A stretch of DNA of 64,000 bases. It comes from Bacillus tianshenii (GTDB lineage Bacteria > Bacillota > Bacilli > Bacillales > Bacillaceae_N). Both the position numbers and the translations under genes were made by a program. Below, piece after piece: positions 1 through 10,400 of this stretch. The notes under the pieces were generated by a model. It worked only from the letters and a program-made list of their open reading frames with translations. It made no database searches and had not been told where the DNA came from. How positions within the stretch are numbered: the first letter of the stretch is position 1; every line of letters begins with the position of its first letter. The stretch spans positions 744,001 through 808,000 of the forward strand of contig CP129018.1 of the NCBI GenBank assembly GCA_020524525.2, read 5' to 3'.

Positions 1-1071
1 GAGTACGGGCAAATTCTTGAAGGGGCAAAGGAAGTGCTTGAAGAACATGACGCAAAGAGTCCCGTTCAAAAAGGAACAGAGCGAATGATTTTCAAAGAAA
101 TGTTCCCTTCACGAAAATGGATGAATACGATTGGAAATGCAAGCTGGTTTTATCAGAAGTCTGGTTTGCAGAAGGTGCTGCAAAAGACAGGTGTGATGAA
201 GCTTGCGCCGCTGAACCTTGATAAGTTCGAGACGGTGCTGCCTGACCTTCCATCACCAAAGCAGCGGAAAACGATGCAGCATCATTATCCAGCGAGCGGG
301 CAGAAGAAAGCAAAGGTTGGTGTCGTGCTCGGCTGTGTGATGGATGCTGTATTCCATCGAACAAACCGCAACACAATCGAATTGCTGCGCCGTTCAGGAG
401 CAGAAATCATTATTCCGAAAAAGCAAACGTGCTGCGGGGCTCTCCATGCGCATGCGGGAAAAGTGGATGAAACGAAAGAAATGGCAAAGCAGAATATTCA
501 AGCATTTGAAGAAGCAGATGTCGACTATATCGTTAATAACGCAGGCGGCTGTGGGGCGATGCTGAATGAATATCACTTGCTGTTTGAAGGTGATCCAGAA
601 TGGAGCGAGCGGGCAAAACGCTTTACCGCAAAGTCAAAAGACATTAGCGTTGTGCTAAGTGAGCTGAACGGACTCACTTTCACCCGCGAATTGGATGAGC
701 AGGTCACCTATCAATCCTCCTGTCATATGATTAACGTGCAAAAGGTAACGGAAGAACCGCTTAGGCTGATTAAGTCGATTCCAGGCGTGCGTTATAAACC
801 AATGGACAGTCCAGACCGGTGCTGCGGCTCAGCTGGTATCTATAACATCGTGAATTACGATGAATCAATGAAAATACTTGATCTCAAAATGGACGACGCC
901 AAGCAAACGAACGCAGCCACCATTGTCACAACAAACCCAGGCTGTCTGCTGCAAATGAAGCTAGGCATTGAGCGCGAAGGCTTACAGGACCGCGTTCGTG
1001 CTGTACATTTAGTGGACTTGTTAATGGAAGCAGGGCCTGAATCGAAAGAACGAATACAACAGACAACTTAA
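1..1071 (+). CDS. glcF: Glycolate oxidase iron-sulfur subunit GlcF, 5' end cut by window
   Basis: The reading frame is open from the first base, so the N-terminal part with the ferredoxin-type 4Fe-4S motifs lies outside the window. About 356 residues remain. Two cysteine-rich CCG domains are visible: the first around nt 320-560 (GCVMDAVFHR, then KKQTCCGALHAHAG) and the second around nt 715-870 (SSCHMINVQK, then DRCCGSAGIYN). This pair is typical of GlcF/LutA/HdrB-type subunits, which pass electrons from glycolate or lactate oxidation to the respiratory chain at the membrane. The start of the visible part (YGQILEGAKE) resembles the conserved segment before the CCG repeats of GlcF. In other bacilli the gene follows the FAD subunit glcD; that would lie upstream. 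The alternative is another CCG-domain oxidoreductase subunit. Confidence 0.9.
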   Translation, partial: EYGQILEGAKEVLEEHDAKSPVQKGTERMIFKEMFPSRKWMNTIGNASWFYQKSGLQKVLQKTGVMKLAPLNLDKFETVLPDLPSPKQRKTMQHHYPASGQKKAKVGVVLGCVMDAVFHRTNRNTIELLRRSGAEIIIPKKQTCCGALHAHAGKVDETKEMAKQNIQAFEEADVDYIVNNAGGCGAMLNEYHLLFEGDPEWSERAKRFTAKSKDISVVLSELNGLTFTRELDEQVTYQSSCHMINVQKVTEEPLRLIKSIPGVRYKPMDSPDRCCGSAGIYNIVNYDESMKILDLKMDDAKQTNAATIVTTNPGCLLQMKLGIEREGLQDRVRAVHLVDLLMEAGPESKERIQQTT

Positions 1072-1075
1072 ATCA

Positions 1076-1120
1076 AAAAAGCTGCCTTTCACCAAGCAAT
1101 TGGAGAGAGGCAGCTTTCTT
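1076..1120. terminator. Bidirectional terminator between glcF and the synthase-like gene
   Basis: GCTGCCT (1081-1087) pairs with AGGCAGC (1108-1114), flanked by an A-run on the left and a T-rich tract on the right. It lies between two convergent stop codons, so it can serve both strands. Confidence 0.8.
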
Positions 1121-1125
1121 TTTGT

Positions 1126-1938
1126 TTAAGCATTCTTTGCAATCACCGAATCGACGACACCTAGGACTTCTTCCCGGCTTAGCTTTTCCTTTTGAGCTTC
1201 CATTGTGTTAATCGTCGCGAACGCTAACAGCAGTGGAATTTCACAGAACTCGCGAATGGACTTTGTTTTAATGCTTTTAATATATTCTTCCGCTTTGCGC
1301 AGCTGTGTGAGCGCATAGGTAGTTAATTCTGGTTTTCCCCATTGATTTGGATAGAACGACACACCGCGTTCTTCATCCTCCTGCTTATTGCGCAAAATGT
1401 TAACAAGCTGTAGGCCTCGTCCAAATGCGATCGCTAAGTCTTTCTTCGTTTTCGTTCCGTCATACCAAATCCAAAGCTCAGAAAGCATCACACCGACAAG
1501 TCCAGCTACATAATACGTGTAATCATCAAGGTCGTCCACGGTTTCGATCTTCCAATTTTTCTCCGTCCACTTTGCCATCCCTGAGGCCATTTCGGAAACG
1601 AAGGCGCCTACTTTCGACAGAACAGCTGCCGGCAATAATTTTAGCCATTCATCCAATAACAGCGTCACCTCAGGCAAGCGATCAGCATATGGTGCAAATA
1701 GCTTTGAAAAGGATTTATTTTCCTGTATCCCATCTGCGACACGCTGAAGCAGATTGATTTTCAGTCCCGGTTCAAGCTCAGGATGATCTTCGATTTCATC
1801 AATTGCTCTCATGCAAAGGTAAGATGCCATCACCGCTGTTTGTAAATCACCCTGTAAGCGGCGAATTGGGATCACAAAGGTTCGGCTCGTTTCTTCTAAC
1901 ACTCGCCATGCATCGCTTGTCTCTATTTTTTTCACCAA
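1126..1938 (-). CDS. Squalene/phytoene synthase-like protein (YisP-type)
   Basis: 270 residues of the all-helical isoprenoid synthase fold. The first Asp-rich motif is intact (DEIED, residues 47-51) and YYVAGLVG (about 142-149) matches the conserved YCYYVAGLVG block. The second Asp-rich region follows LQLVNILR but reads NKQED (184-188), so the first Asp of the usual DxxED is Asn. Known family members either condense two prenyl diphosphates or, as reported for Bacillus subtilis YisP, hydrolyse farnesyl diphosphate to farnesol. The degraded second motif fits the YisP type better, but this is inference. The start is TTG (1938) or GTG (1935) behind AAAGGGGA. It stands alone and converges on glcF. 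Confidence 0.8.
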   Translation of the reverse strand: MVKKIETSDAWRVLEETSRTFVIPIRRLQGDLQTAVMASYLCMRAIDEIEDHPELEPGLKINLLQRVADGIQENKSFSKLFAPYADRLPEVTLLLDEWLKLLPAAVLSKVGAFVSEMASGMAKWTEKNWKIETVDDLDDYTYYVAGLVGVMLSELWIWYDGTKTKKDLAIAFGRGLQLVNILRNKQEDEERGVSFYPNQWGKPELTTYALTQLRKAEEYIKSIKTKSIREFCEIPLLLAFATINTMEAQKEKLSREEVLGVVDSVIAKNA

Positions 1939-2258
1939 AGTCCGTATCCCCTTTCACCTGTAAAAATCACTAGATCAATGTTACTACGCATTTTCTAATT
2001 TATCCAACGTTTGTCGTCCGTTTGCGTTGATAACGGCTCGTCTCTCTTATGCTTATTATAGCAATGGATGGGCGGGAAATAAAATCTTACGAGCAAGTAA
2101 AGGAAAAAAATCGTAATAAAAACAGTACTTTTGAGGTCAATTTAGCCAAAGAAGGGATAATTTAAACAAATTTTTAAGATTTTTTTAATATGGTTACGAT
2201 ATATTGGAATTAAAGAAAATGTGACATGAGGGGTGAAAAGAAAGGGGAGCTGGAGAGG
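1939..2258. other. Intergenic region between divergent genes
   Basis: About 320 bp of AT-rich sequence separates the synthase-like gene from the acetyltransferase gene and must hold both promoters. A start further upstream for the acetyltransferase (2226) is possible but has no ribosome site. I see no RNA structure or operator that I can defend here. Confidence 0.5.
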
Positions 2259-2735
2259 ATGAGTATGGTTGATACAAGTTGCGCTGATGAAGAAGTAGAT
2301 GGGGACTTTCTATTTGATGTATATGCGAGTTCACGTCTGAATGAGGTGAAAGGTTGGGGGTGGACTCACCAGGAAATGCAACACTTCCTACAAATGCAGT
2401 TTCAATGCCAGCAACACTCCTATCATATGTATTACCCTGACTTAAATACGAGAATCATTTTATTTCAGAATGAAAAAGCAGGCCGGCTTCTTATCGCAAA
2501 TTCAGAAGAAAGAATAAATATTGTAGACCTTACGTTATTGCCTGAATTTCAGAATATTGGGATAGGTACGCATATACTTGAAGAGGTTTTAACGGAGGCA
2601 AAGGCTTGTAAAAGAAGTGTTCAGTTAAGTGTGGCTCGAAACAATGACCGAGCGATAAGGCTTTATGAGCGATTAGGATTTCAACACGTTCATGCAGATG
2701 AGATGTATATACAGATGGAATGGCGTCAGCTTTAA
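2259..2735 (+). CDS. GNAT-family N-acetyltransferase
   Basis: 158 residues from the ATG at 2259, chosen because AAAGGGGA at 2241-2248 sits ten bases upstream; an in-frame ATG at 2226 lacks a ribosome site. The second half carries the acetyl-CoA-binding pattern of GNAT enzymes: DLTLLPEFQNIGIG, then a helix, then ARNNDRAIRLYERLGF near the C-terminus. Substrate unknown. Only 15 bp separate its stop from the first of three tail-collar genes, so it is the first gene of that operon. Small GNAT proteins are often seen beside MdpB-like tail-collar genes in bacilli; a role in modifying those proteins is possible but unproven. Confidence 0.85.
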   Translation: MSMVDTSCADEEVDGDFLFDVYASSRLNEVKGWGWTHQEMQHFLQMQFQCQQHSYHMYYPDLNTRIILFQNEKAGRLLIANSEERINIVDLTLLPEFQNIGIGTHILEEVLTEAKACKRSVQLSVARNNDRAIRLYERLGFQHVHADEMYIQMEWRQL

Positions 2736-2750
2736 AGGAGGTGAAGACAA

Positions 2751-3266
2751 ATGGAACAATATATTGGAGAAATCCGAATGTTTAGCGGGAATTATGCTCC
2801 TCAAGGGTGGGCGTTTTGCGATGGGCAAATCCTACCTATCTCACAAAATGAAGCGCTGTACTCATTAATTGGTGGAATATATGGCGGTGATGGCAGAACG
2901 ACTTTTGCCCTTCCTGATTATCGTGGACGTATTCCGCTTCATCAAGGAACAAATCCACTCACAGGGACAACGTACAACCTTGGCCAGAAGGGTGGAACTG
3001 AGACTGTTACGTTAATAGAGCAACATTTGCCTAGTCATACGCATAGAGTTGCAGCTTCCTCTCAAGCTGGTACTTCAAATGATCCGACAAATGCAGTTTG
3101 GTCAGGAAGTGGTATTAATCAATATTCCGATCAAACTCCGGATGGAACAATGAGTCAAGAAGCAATTACAGATGTTGGCGGAAATCAGGCACATGAAAAT
3201 ATGATGCCTTCTTTAACAATCAGCTACATTATCGCGTTAACAGGGATTTACCCACAACGCAGCTAA
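2751..3266 (+). CDS. Phage tail collar domain protein, MdpB-like (copy 1)
   Basis: 171 residues. The first ~60 residues form the tail collar domain (YIGEIRMFSGNYAPQGWAFC, then a GGDGRTTFALPDYRGR motif) seen in T4 short-tail-fibre-like proteins and in the stand-alone bacterial MdpB family. The middle holds LPSHTHR, and the C-terminus has the usual ISYIIALTGIYP end. There is no signal peptide. A near-perfect ribosome site (AAAGGAGGTG) precedes the ATG. It is one of three tandem paralogues, separated by 14-15 bp, with no other phage gene nearby, so this is a chromosomal family rather than a prophage. Function unknown; the fold suggests trimeric fibre-like or carbohydrate-binding proteins. Confidence 0.85.
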   Translation: MEQYIGEIRMFSGNYAPQGWAFCDGQILPISQNEALYSLIGGIYGGDGRTTFALPDYRGRIPLHQGTNPLTGTTYNLGQKGGTETVTLIEQHLPSHTHRVAASSQAGTSNDPTNAVWSGSGINQYSDQTPDGTMSQEAITDVGGNQAHENMMPSLTISYIIALTGIYPQRS

Positions 3267-3280
3267 AAGGGGGTGAGATA

Positions 3281-3781
3281 ATGGCAGAACCATTTCTTGG
3301 AGAAATCCGTTGCTTTAGCTTTCCGTTTGCACCGAAAGACTGGGCGTTTTGTGATGGAACCATATTACAGATTAGTGAAAATCAAGCGCTATACGCACTC
3401 TTAGGAACAACCTACGGCGGGAACGGAACGACAACCTTTGCCTTACCTGACTTACGTGGGCGTGCGCCAGTTCACTTTGGGAATGGCATTACTCTTGGGG
3501 AGAAGGCAGGAGAAGAAACCCATACACTTACTGTGAATGAAATGCCAGCTCATACGCATATGGCACAGGCTAGTTCAAGTAATGCTGATCAAACGAGTGC
3601 AGAAGGCCATGTGTGGGCAATTAATCCAACTATCGCTAACTATGCATCACAAGCAGATCAGTTAATGAGTACGAATGCACTTGCTTCTGCTGGGAGCTCA
3701 CAGGCTCATTCAAATATGCAACCGTATAACGTTGCGAATTTTTGTATCGCATTAAAAGGAATATTTCCATCACGCAGTTAG
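3281..3781 (+). CDS. Phage tail collar domain protein, MdpB-like (copy 2)
   Basis: 166 residues, the shortest paralogue. It keeps FLGEIRCFSFPFAPKDWAFC, the GGNGTTTFALPDLRGR motif, MPAHTH and the C-terminal FCIALKGIFPSR. It has an extra cysteine near residue 11 that the flanking copies lack. The loop after the collar motif is shorter than in copies 1 and 3. The ribosome site AAAAGGGGGTGA lies directly upstream. Same operon as its neighbours, so the three products may assemble together; that is inferred from synteny only. Confidence 0.85.
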   Translation: MAEPFLGEIRCFSFPFAPKDWAFCDGTILQISENQALYALLGTTYGGNGTTTFALPDLRGRAPVHFGNGITLGEKAGEETHTLTVNEMPAHTHMAQASSSNADQTSAEGHVWAINPTIANYASQADQLMSTNALASAGSSQAHSNMQPYNVANFCIALKGIFPSRS

Positions 3782-3796
3782 AAAGGAGGTGAAGGG

Positions 3797-4318
3797 ATGG
3801 ACCAATTTATCGGAGAAATTCGGCCATTTGCAGGAAATTTTGCACCAAGAGATTGGGCATTTTGCAACGGGCAGCTGATGAGTATTTCGCAAAATACAGC
3901 GTTATTTTCAATTATAGGAACTGCTTACGGTGGAGATGGCATAACGAACTTTGCCTTGCCTGATTTACGTGGAAGAGCCCCGATGCATTCAGGAACAGGA
4001 TCAGGGTTAACGCCGAGGGTAATTGGTGAGGAGGGTGGAACGACCACAGTTACATTGATTGAAAGTGAGATGCCGAATCATAATCATTTGCCGAATTGTA
4101 AGAGCGTTGCTTCCGATGCCACTCCAATTAATAATATTTGGGCAAGTGTGCCAAGCGGGAAAGGAAGTAAACCTATTTATACAGCTTCCGCGAATACAAC
4201 AATGAATCCGCAAGCTTTGCAACCGAGTGGTGGTAACCAATCACATAATAATATGCAACCTTATTTAGGATTAAACTTTATTATTGCGCTAGATGGGGAT
4301 TATCCAATTCGTCCATAA
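3797..4318 (+). CDS. Phage tail collar domain protein, MdpB-like (copy 3)
   Basis: 173 residues with the same plan: FIGEIRPFAGNFAPRDWAFC, GGDGITNFALPDLRGR, MPNHNH (instead of HTH) and a C-terminal NFIIALDGDYP. The ribosome site GAAAGGAGGTGAAGGG is very strong. Of the three paralogues this one diverges most in the middle variable part. The following 96 bp lead to the giant SLH-anchored protein; no clear terminator separates them, so read-through is possible. Confidence 0.85.
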   Translation: MDQFIGEIRPFAGNFAPRDWAFCNGQLMSISQNTALFSIIGTAYGGDGITNFALPDLRGRAPMHSGTGSGLTPRVIGEEGGTTTVTLIESEMPNHNHLPNCKSVASDATPINNIWASVPSGKGSKPIYTASANTTMNPQALQPSGGNQSHNNMQPYLGLNFIIALDGDYPIRP

Positions 4319-4414
4319 CAGACCATTCTTTTATGGAACATTTTGAGCTATAGGCTTTGTATCTCAATTAAGGAAGTGATATAGAGTATTTATCATAAAA
4401 AGGAGCAAATAGAA

Positions 4415-7400
4415 ATGATAAAGAAAATATTTCACTTATTGTTGGTTTTTTTTATTGTGTTGAGTTATCTTCCACAAGGGAGTTTTTTAGTTAAACAGGT
4501 GGATGCCGCAAGCACATTTAATGGCAACTTATCAAGTGGTGATAAATTCTATAGACCTATATTTCCGCATGAATCGACTTGGGACGATATGTCCGATGGT
4601 GAGGGTAATGCATATGGGTCAATAACAAATGACTATACGGTTGTTTATGGGCCAAGTGAATTACAAGAACAGGATTCATACCAACGCAACCCTAGCAATG
4701 CTGGTGAGTTCAATTACCTTAAAAAATATATAAACCCAAGTACGGACGGTCAATATACAATTGAGACTACTTCTGGTCCGGGTAGCGATACGGTTTTATT
4801 TGTTTATGAAGCTCCCTTTGACCCAAGTCAACCTTTGGTAAATCTATTAAAAGCTAATGACGATAAATCGGGGTCTGAATATCTTTCTAAAATTTCCAAT
4901 ATTACCTTATCATCTAGTAAAAATTATGTAATTGTTGTAACTGGTTATAATGCAGGAGATACAGGAACTGTAAATTTTAGTGTAACAGGTGCAGGGAGTG
5001 TAACAGATTCAGATAGTCCGATATCGACAAACAATGCCCCAACCTCAAGCAATGGAGCAGTAGGTGTAAAGGAAGGGCAACCGTACACGTTCCAAACATC
5101 TGATTTTTCTTTTGACGATACTGATGATGGAGATACACTCGATCACATAACGATTACAACTGTACCTAGTAGTGGAACACTTTCTAATGATACAAATTCA
5201 CTTTCTAATGGGGACACAGTAAGTAAAGCAGATTTAGATGCAGGTAAGCTTAAATATTTATCAGGCGATATCGATTCTTCCTTCGAATTTAAAGTAAATG
5301 ATGGAACGGATGATAGTGCAGATACCTATACGATGACGCTGAATGTTAATGCTCAGCCGACGGTGACGATTTCAACTACTGAATCTAATCCTACGAATGT
5401 GAATCCAATTGATTTTACCATTGAATTCAGTGAGTCGGTGACAGACTTTGACCAATCAGATGTATCAGTTACAAATGGAACGGTGAACAGTGTAACGGGA
5501 AGTGTAACGACTTACACGGCAAACGTTTCTCCTGGTGCTGATGGTGATGTAAAAGTTAATGTCGCAGCAGGTGTTGCAACGGATGTGGATGGTTTGCCAA
5601 ACAAAGCAGCAACTGAGTTTTCTCTTACTTTTGACGGCACAGCACCGACTGCAACGGTTAGCTACGATGAAACAGACCCTACAAATGGTGATGTTATCGC
5701 GACGCTAAACCCGAGTGAATCGGTAACAGTGACAAATAATAGTGGCGCAAACACTCATACGTTTCCAGCGAATGGCACATTCACGTTTGAATTTGAAGAT
5801 GCAGCAGGAAATACAGGAAGTGCGACTGCGACAGTCAATAACATTGATAAGACGGCTCCTGTCGTAACAGGCGTAACGGAGGGCGGAGTCTATAACAGCG
5901 ACAAGGTCATTACGTTTAATGAAGGAACTGCAACGCTAAATGGTAGTTCATTTTCAAGTGGTGATACTGTCAGTGTAGAACAGGCTCATACGCTAGTTGT
6001 CACAGATGATGCAGGCAATAGCACGACTGTGAATTTTACGATTGATAAAACAGCGCCGACCGCAACAGTTTCAATAGCTGCAATCATGAATACGGATCAA
6101 ACAAAAGCTAAGATTGGCGATATGGTTATGCTATTTATTCAATCGAACGAAGATATTCAAGTTCCGACTGTAACATTAGCAGGTAAAACAGTTACAGCAT
6201 CACCTGACACGGGCAGTAACCCCCTTCAGACATGGAATGTGATGTACAATATGCAAGCTGGAGATCCAGAAGGTCTGGTTAGTGTTGTAGTAGATTTCAA
6301 AGATTTAGCAGGAAATGCTGCTCCAACGATAACAGCACCGACAGATGGAACTTCGGTTACGTTTGATGGCACACTTCCAACGGCCACAAGTGTAACAATG
6401 AAATCAAATAATGCAGACCCTACAATCGCAAAAGTCGGCGATACAGTCACAATTGATTTTGTCACAAGTGAAGCGGTGCAAACACCGACTGCTACCATTG
6501 TTGGTAAAACTGCCGCAGTCTCAGATAAAGGTGATAGTGACCCGACGACATGGCAAGCAACTTATATGATGCAGAACGGGGATCAAGAAGGTGCTGTGGC
6601 ATTTACGCTGGATTATAACGACCTAGTAGGAAATGCAGGCACGCAGGTTACTTCGTTAACAACAGGAACGCCGGTTGTTTTTGATGAAACGCCGCCGACT
6701 GCAGACGTGACGATGAAGTCAAATAACAGCAATTCTGCATATGCGAAGGTGGGTGACACAGTCACACTTGAAGTAGTCGCGGATGAAGCGATTACCCCGC
6801 CGACGATTACAATTGCTGGTCAAAGTGTCACACTCACAGACAATGGTGATGGAGACCCGACAACGTGGAAGGGAACCTATATGATGCAGGCTAGTGATGC
6901 AGAAGGTTCTGTGCCGTTTACGTTAGATATGACAGATCTATTCGGAAATGCAGCAACACAGGTCACAGCTGTAACAAGTGGCTCAGCAGTAACGTTTGAT
7001 AAAGAAGTACCAACCGCAACCTCTGTAAAAATTTCTTCTAATCATACTGACACTACAAATGCAAAAATAGGCGATACCATTACGTTAGATATTATAGTAG
7101 ATGAAGCTATCCAACAGCCAACGGTCACGATTGCGGGGAATACGGCAACAGTTACCCAAGGTGCGGATGCAACCAAATGGCAAGCAACCTATGACATGCA
7201 AAATAGCGATACTGATGGCAATGTTAGTTTTACATTGAGTTATCAGGATTTAGCTGGAAATGCAGGCACAGCCGCATCTACTACAACAGATACAAGTTCA
7301 GTGTTGTTTGACGGAACGATTCCAACCGCTACCACAGTGACGATGAGTTCTAGTAATGCAGATCCAGCAATCGCTAAAGCAGGCGACACGATTACGATTG

Positions 7401-10400
7401 ATTTTGTCACAAGTGAGCCTGTGCAAACACCACAAGTTAAAATTGTTGGAGAAAATGCAACGGTAACGCAGGGTGTAGACGCAACAACGTGGCAAGCAAC
7501 TTATACGCTAAAATCTGGTGATCAAGAAGGCCCTGTAGCATTTACGCTGGATTTTAATGACGTAATAGGGAATGCAGGCACGCAGGTTACATCATTAACA
7601 ACAGGAACGCCGGTTATTTTTGATGAAACAGCACCTACCGCAACAGTGACGATGAGTTCAGATAACAGCAACTCGAGTTATGCGAAGGTTGGGGATACGG
7701 TTACGCTTGACATTGTGACAAGCGAAACGATTCAGACACCGACGATAACGATTGCTACTCAGAGCGTTACGCCAACAGATGCTGGTGACAGTGACCCGAA
7801 GACGTGGCAAGCAACCTATATGATGCAGGCTAGTGATACAGAAGGCTTAGTTCCGTTTGCATTCGATATGACAGACGTAGTCGGGAATGTGGGAACCCAG
7901 GTCACAGCCGTAACAAGCGGTTCAGCTGTTACATTTGATCAAACAGCACCAACAGCTCCAACCGTCACAATGAGCTCAGATAACACGGATTCAGCTCAAG
8001 CAAAAATAGGCGATACGATTACGCTTGAGATTGAAACAAGTGAAGATGTCCAACAGCCAACTGTAATGATAGCTGGCAACACGGCAACGGTTACAGATAA
8101 AGGTGACAGTGATGCGACGACATGGCAAGCCACATATGTTGTAAAAAGTGGTGACCAAGAAGGTTCTGCAAGCTTGACAGTTGATTTTCAAGATTTGGCA
8201 GGAAATCCGGCTTCACAGGTTACAGGCGTAACGTCAGGCTCTGTTGTGACAATTGACAGCCTAGCACCAGTGGTTACAGGCGTAACAGATGGTGGCGTCT
8301 ATTCTTCAGACGTGACGGTTATATTTAATGAAGGAACTGGGAAATTAGATGGGAATTCGTTTAGTGCTGGTGATTCTGTTAGTGCTGATGGTGATTACAC
8401 ATTAGTCGTGACAGACGCTGCAGGCAATGAGACGACGGTTGATTTTACGATCGACAAGACAGCACCAGAAGCAACAGCAGTGACAATGAGTTCAAGCAAT
8501 GCGATTACAACAAAAGCAAAGCCTGGAGATACAATCACCCTTACGATTGCGGTGGATGAAGCGATTCAATCTCCGACTGTTACAATTGCAGGAAATACAG
8601 CAACCGTAACAGACGCAGGGGATAGTGACGATACGACATGGCAGGCAACCTACGACATGCAAGAAACGGACAGTGAAGGAACGATTAACTTCACGCTCGA
8701 TTTTCAAGACCTTGCAGGGAATGCCGTTTCAGATCAAGTAACAGCCGTAACGTCAGGAAGTGCAGTTACATTTGATAAAACACCGCCTACTGTAACAGGT
8801 GTGGCTGATGGTGGTGCATACAATACAGATGTGACGATAAGCTTTATTGAAGGAACCGCAACATTAGATGGGAATTCATTTACTGATGGAACGACGGTTA
8901 CGGATGAAGGCAGTTATGAATTCGTTGCAACTGATGATGTCGGTAATGAAGCGAAAATCAATTTTACAATTGATAAAACCCCACCAGTCATTACAGGTGT
9001 GACAGAAGGCGAGACTTATGACGACAATGTCACCATTTCCTTTAATGAAGGAACTGCGAAGTTAAATGGGGTTGCTTTTGTCAATCATTCGGAAGTAACG
9101 CAAGATGGAACCTACGAAATTGTTGTAACAGATGCAGCAGGCAATGAAGCACGAGTATCCTTTACAGTTGACAAACCAGACCCGCCTGCACCGCCGGCAG
9201 ACACAGTGCCGCCGACCATTTCATTAACGGCCTCACAGCCTGAAAACGGCGTCGTTACTGTAACGGCAGCAGTCGATGGAACAGGCAGTGAAGTTTCCGC
9301 AGTAAAATGGGAAAAAGGAGCGCCTAGTCTCTTATTCTTCGCAACAGGCGGAACACCGCTCGCTGCAAATAAATTTACCGTAACAGAAAACGGCACCTAC
9401 ACCGTGTATGCACAAGACGCGGCAGGTAATGAAGCAATGAAGACAATTACGATTAGTAGTATCGTAGAAAACAAAGCACCAGAAATCACGCAGCCAATCG
9501 CTGACCAAGAGCTAGCCATACAAATGAGCACAACACTTAATCTTTCAAACTATTTTACAGATGAAGGAAGCATCACATATACCGTAAGTGGCTCTGATGC
9601 GAGTGTTGTAACAAACTCAGTAAATGGTTCTGCTTTAAAACTTACAGCTCTGAAAAAAGGCAACGCGCAAATCACCGTCACAGCCACGGATGAAGAAGGC
9701 CTTCAAACGAGCATAAGCTTTAAAGTAAAAGTAGTTGAAGAGCAAATTATTGCAAACCTTTCTGTTTCACCAGGTGCACTACAACCAGCTTTCACACCGG
9801 CAACAAAGCACTATGAAATGACGGTAGCGAATGAAGTTGAAACAATCAACCTATCAATTGCTACAAATGTTGAAGAAGCAGAGGTGAGCGTAAACGGAAA
9901 AGCCGTGAATGGTTCAACAGCTCTTTCTTTACAAGAAGGCGTTAATCCGATTACGGTCAAAGCAACAGCTAACAACCAGACAGAGGTCTATACAATACTT
10001 GTAACAAGAGAAGCTAAGAAGCTCGAAAGCATTAGCATCCAACATCCAACAAACGGAGCACAGCTGATGAATAGTAAACCAACGTTTTACGGCAGTACTG
10101 TTAACGGAAGTCTGTTGACGGTGCTTCTAGATGGTAAGAATGTTGGGAAAATCTCAGTTGGAATGGATGGAAAGTGGTCGTATACGCCAGCAGCTAAGCT
10201 AGCTGACGGGCAGCATACGCTTCAATTACAAGGAGCAGGTCAAGGGGAAGAAGGAATCTTTTCTGAAACGGTCTCCTTTACGATTAACACAGCGCAAACC
10301 TTGGAATTGAATGCATCACCACGTGCTATTGTCGGTGATGGGCAAGCAACGACAACAATTACCGCAGTGTTGAAAAAGGCTGATGGCACTGCTGTAGCAG

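Noticed and set aside
2751-4318. Prophage tail module
   Set aside because: Only tail-collar genes are present; no capsid, terminase, tape-measure, integrase or lysis genes lie nearby. The stand-alone MdpB-like family explains them better.
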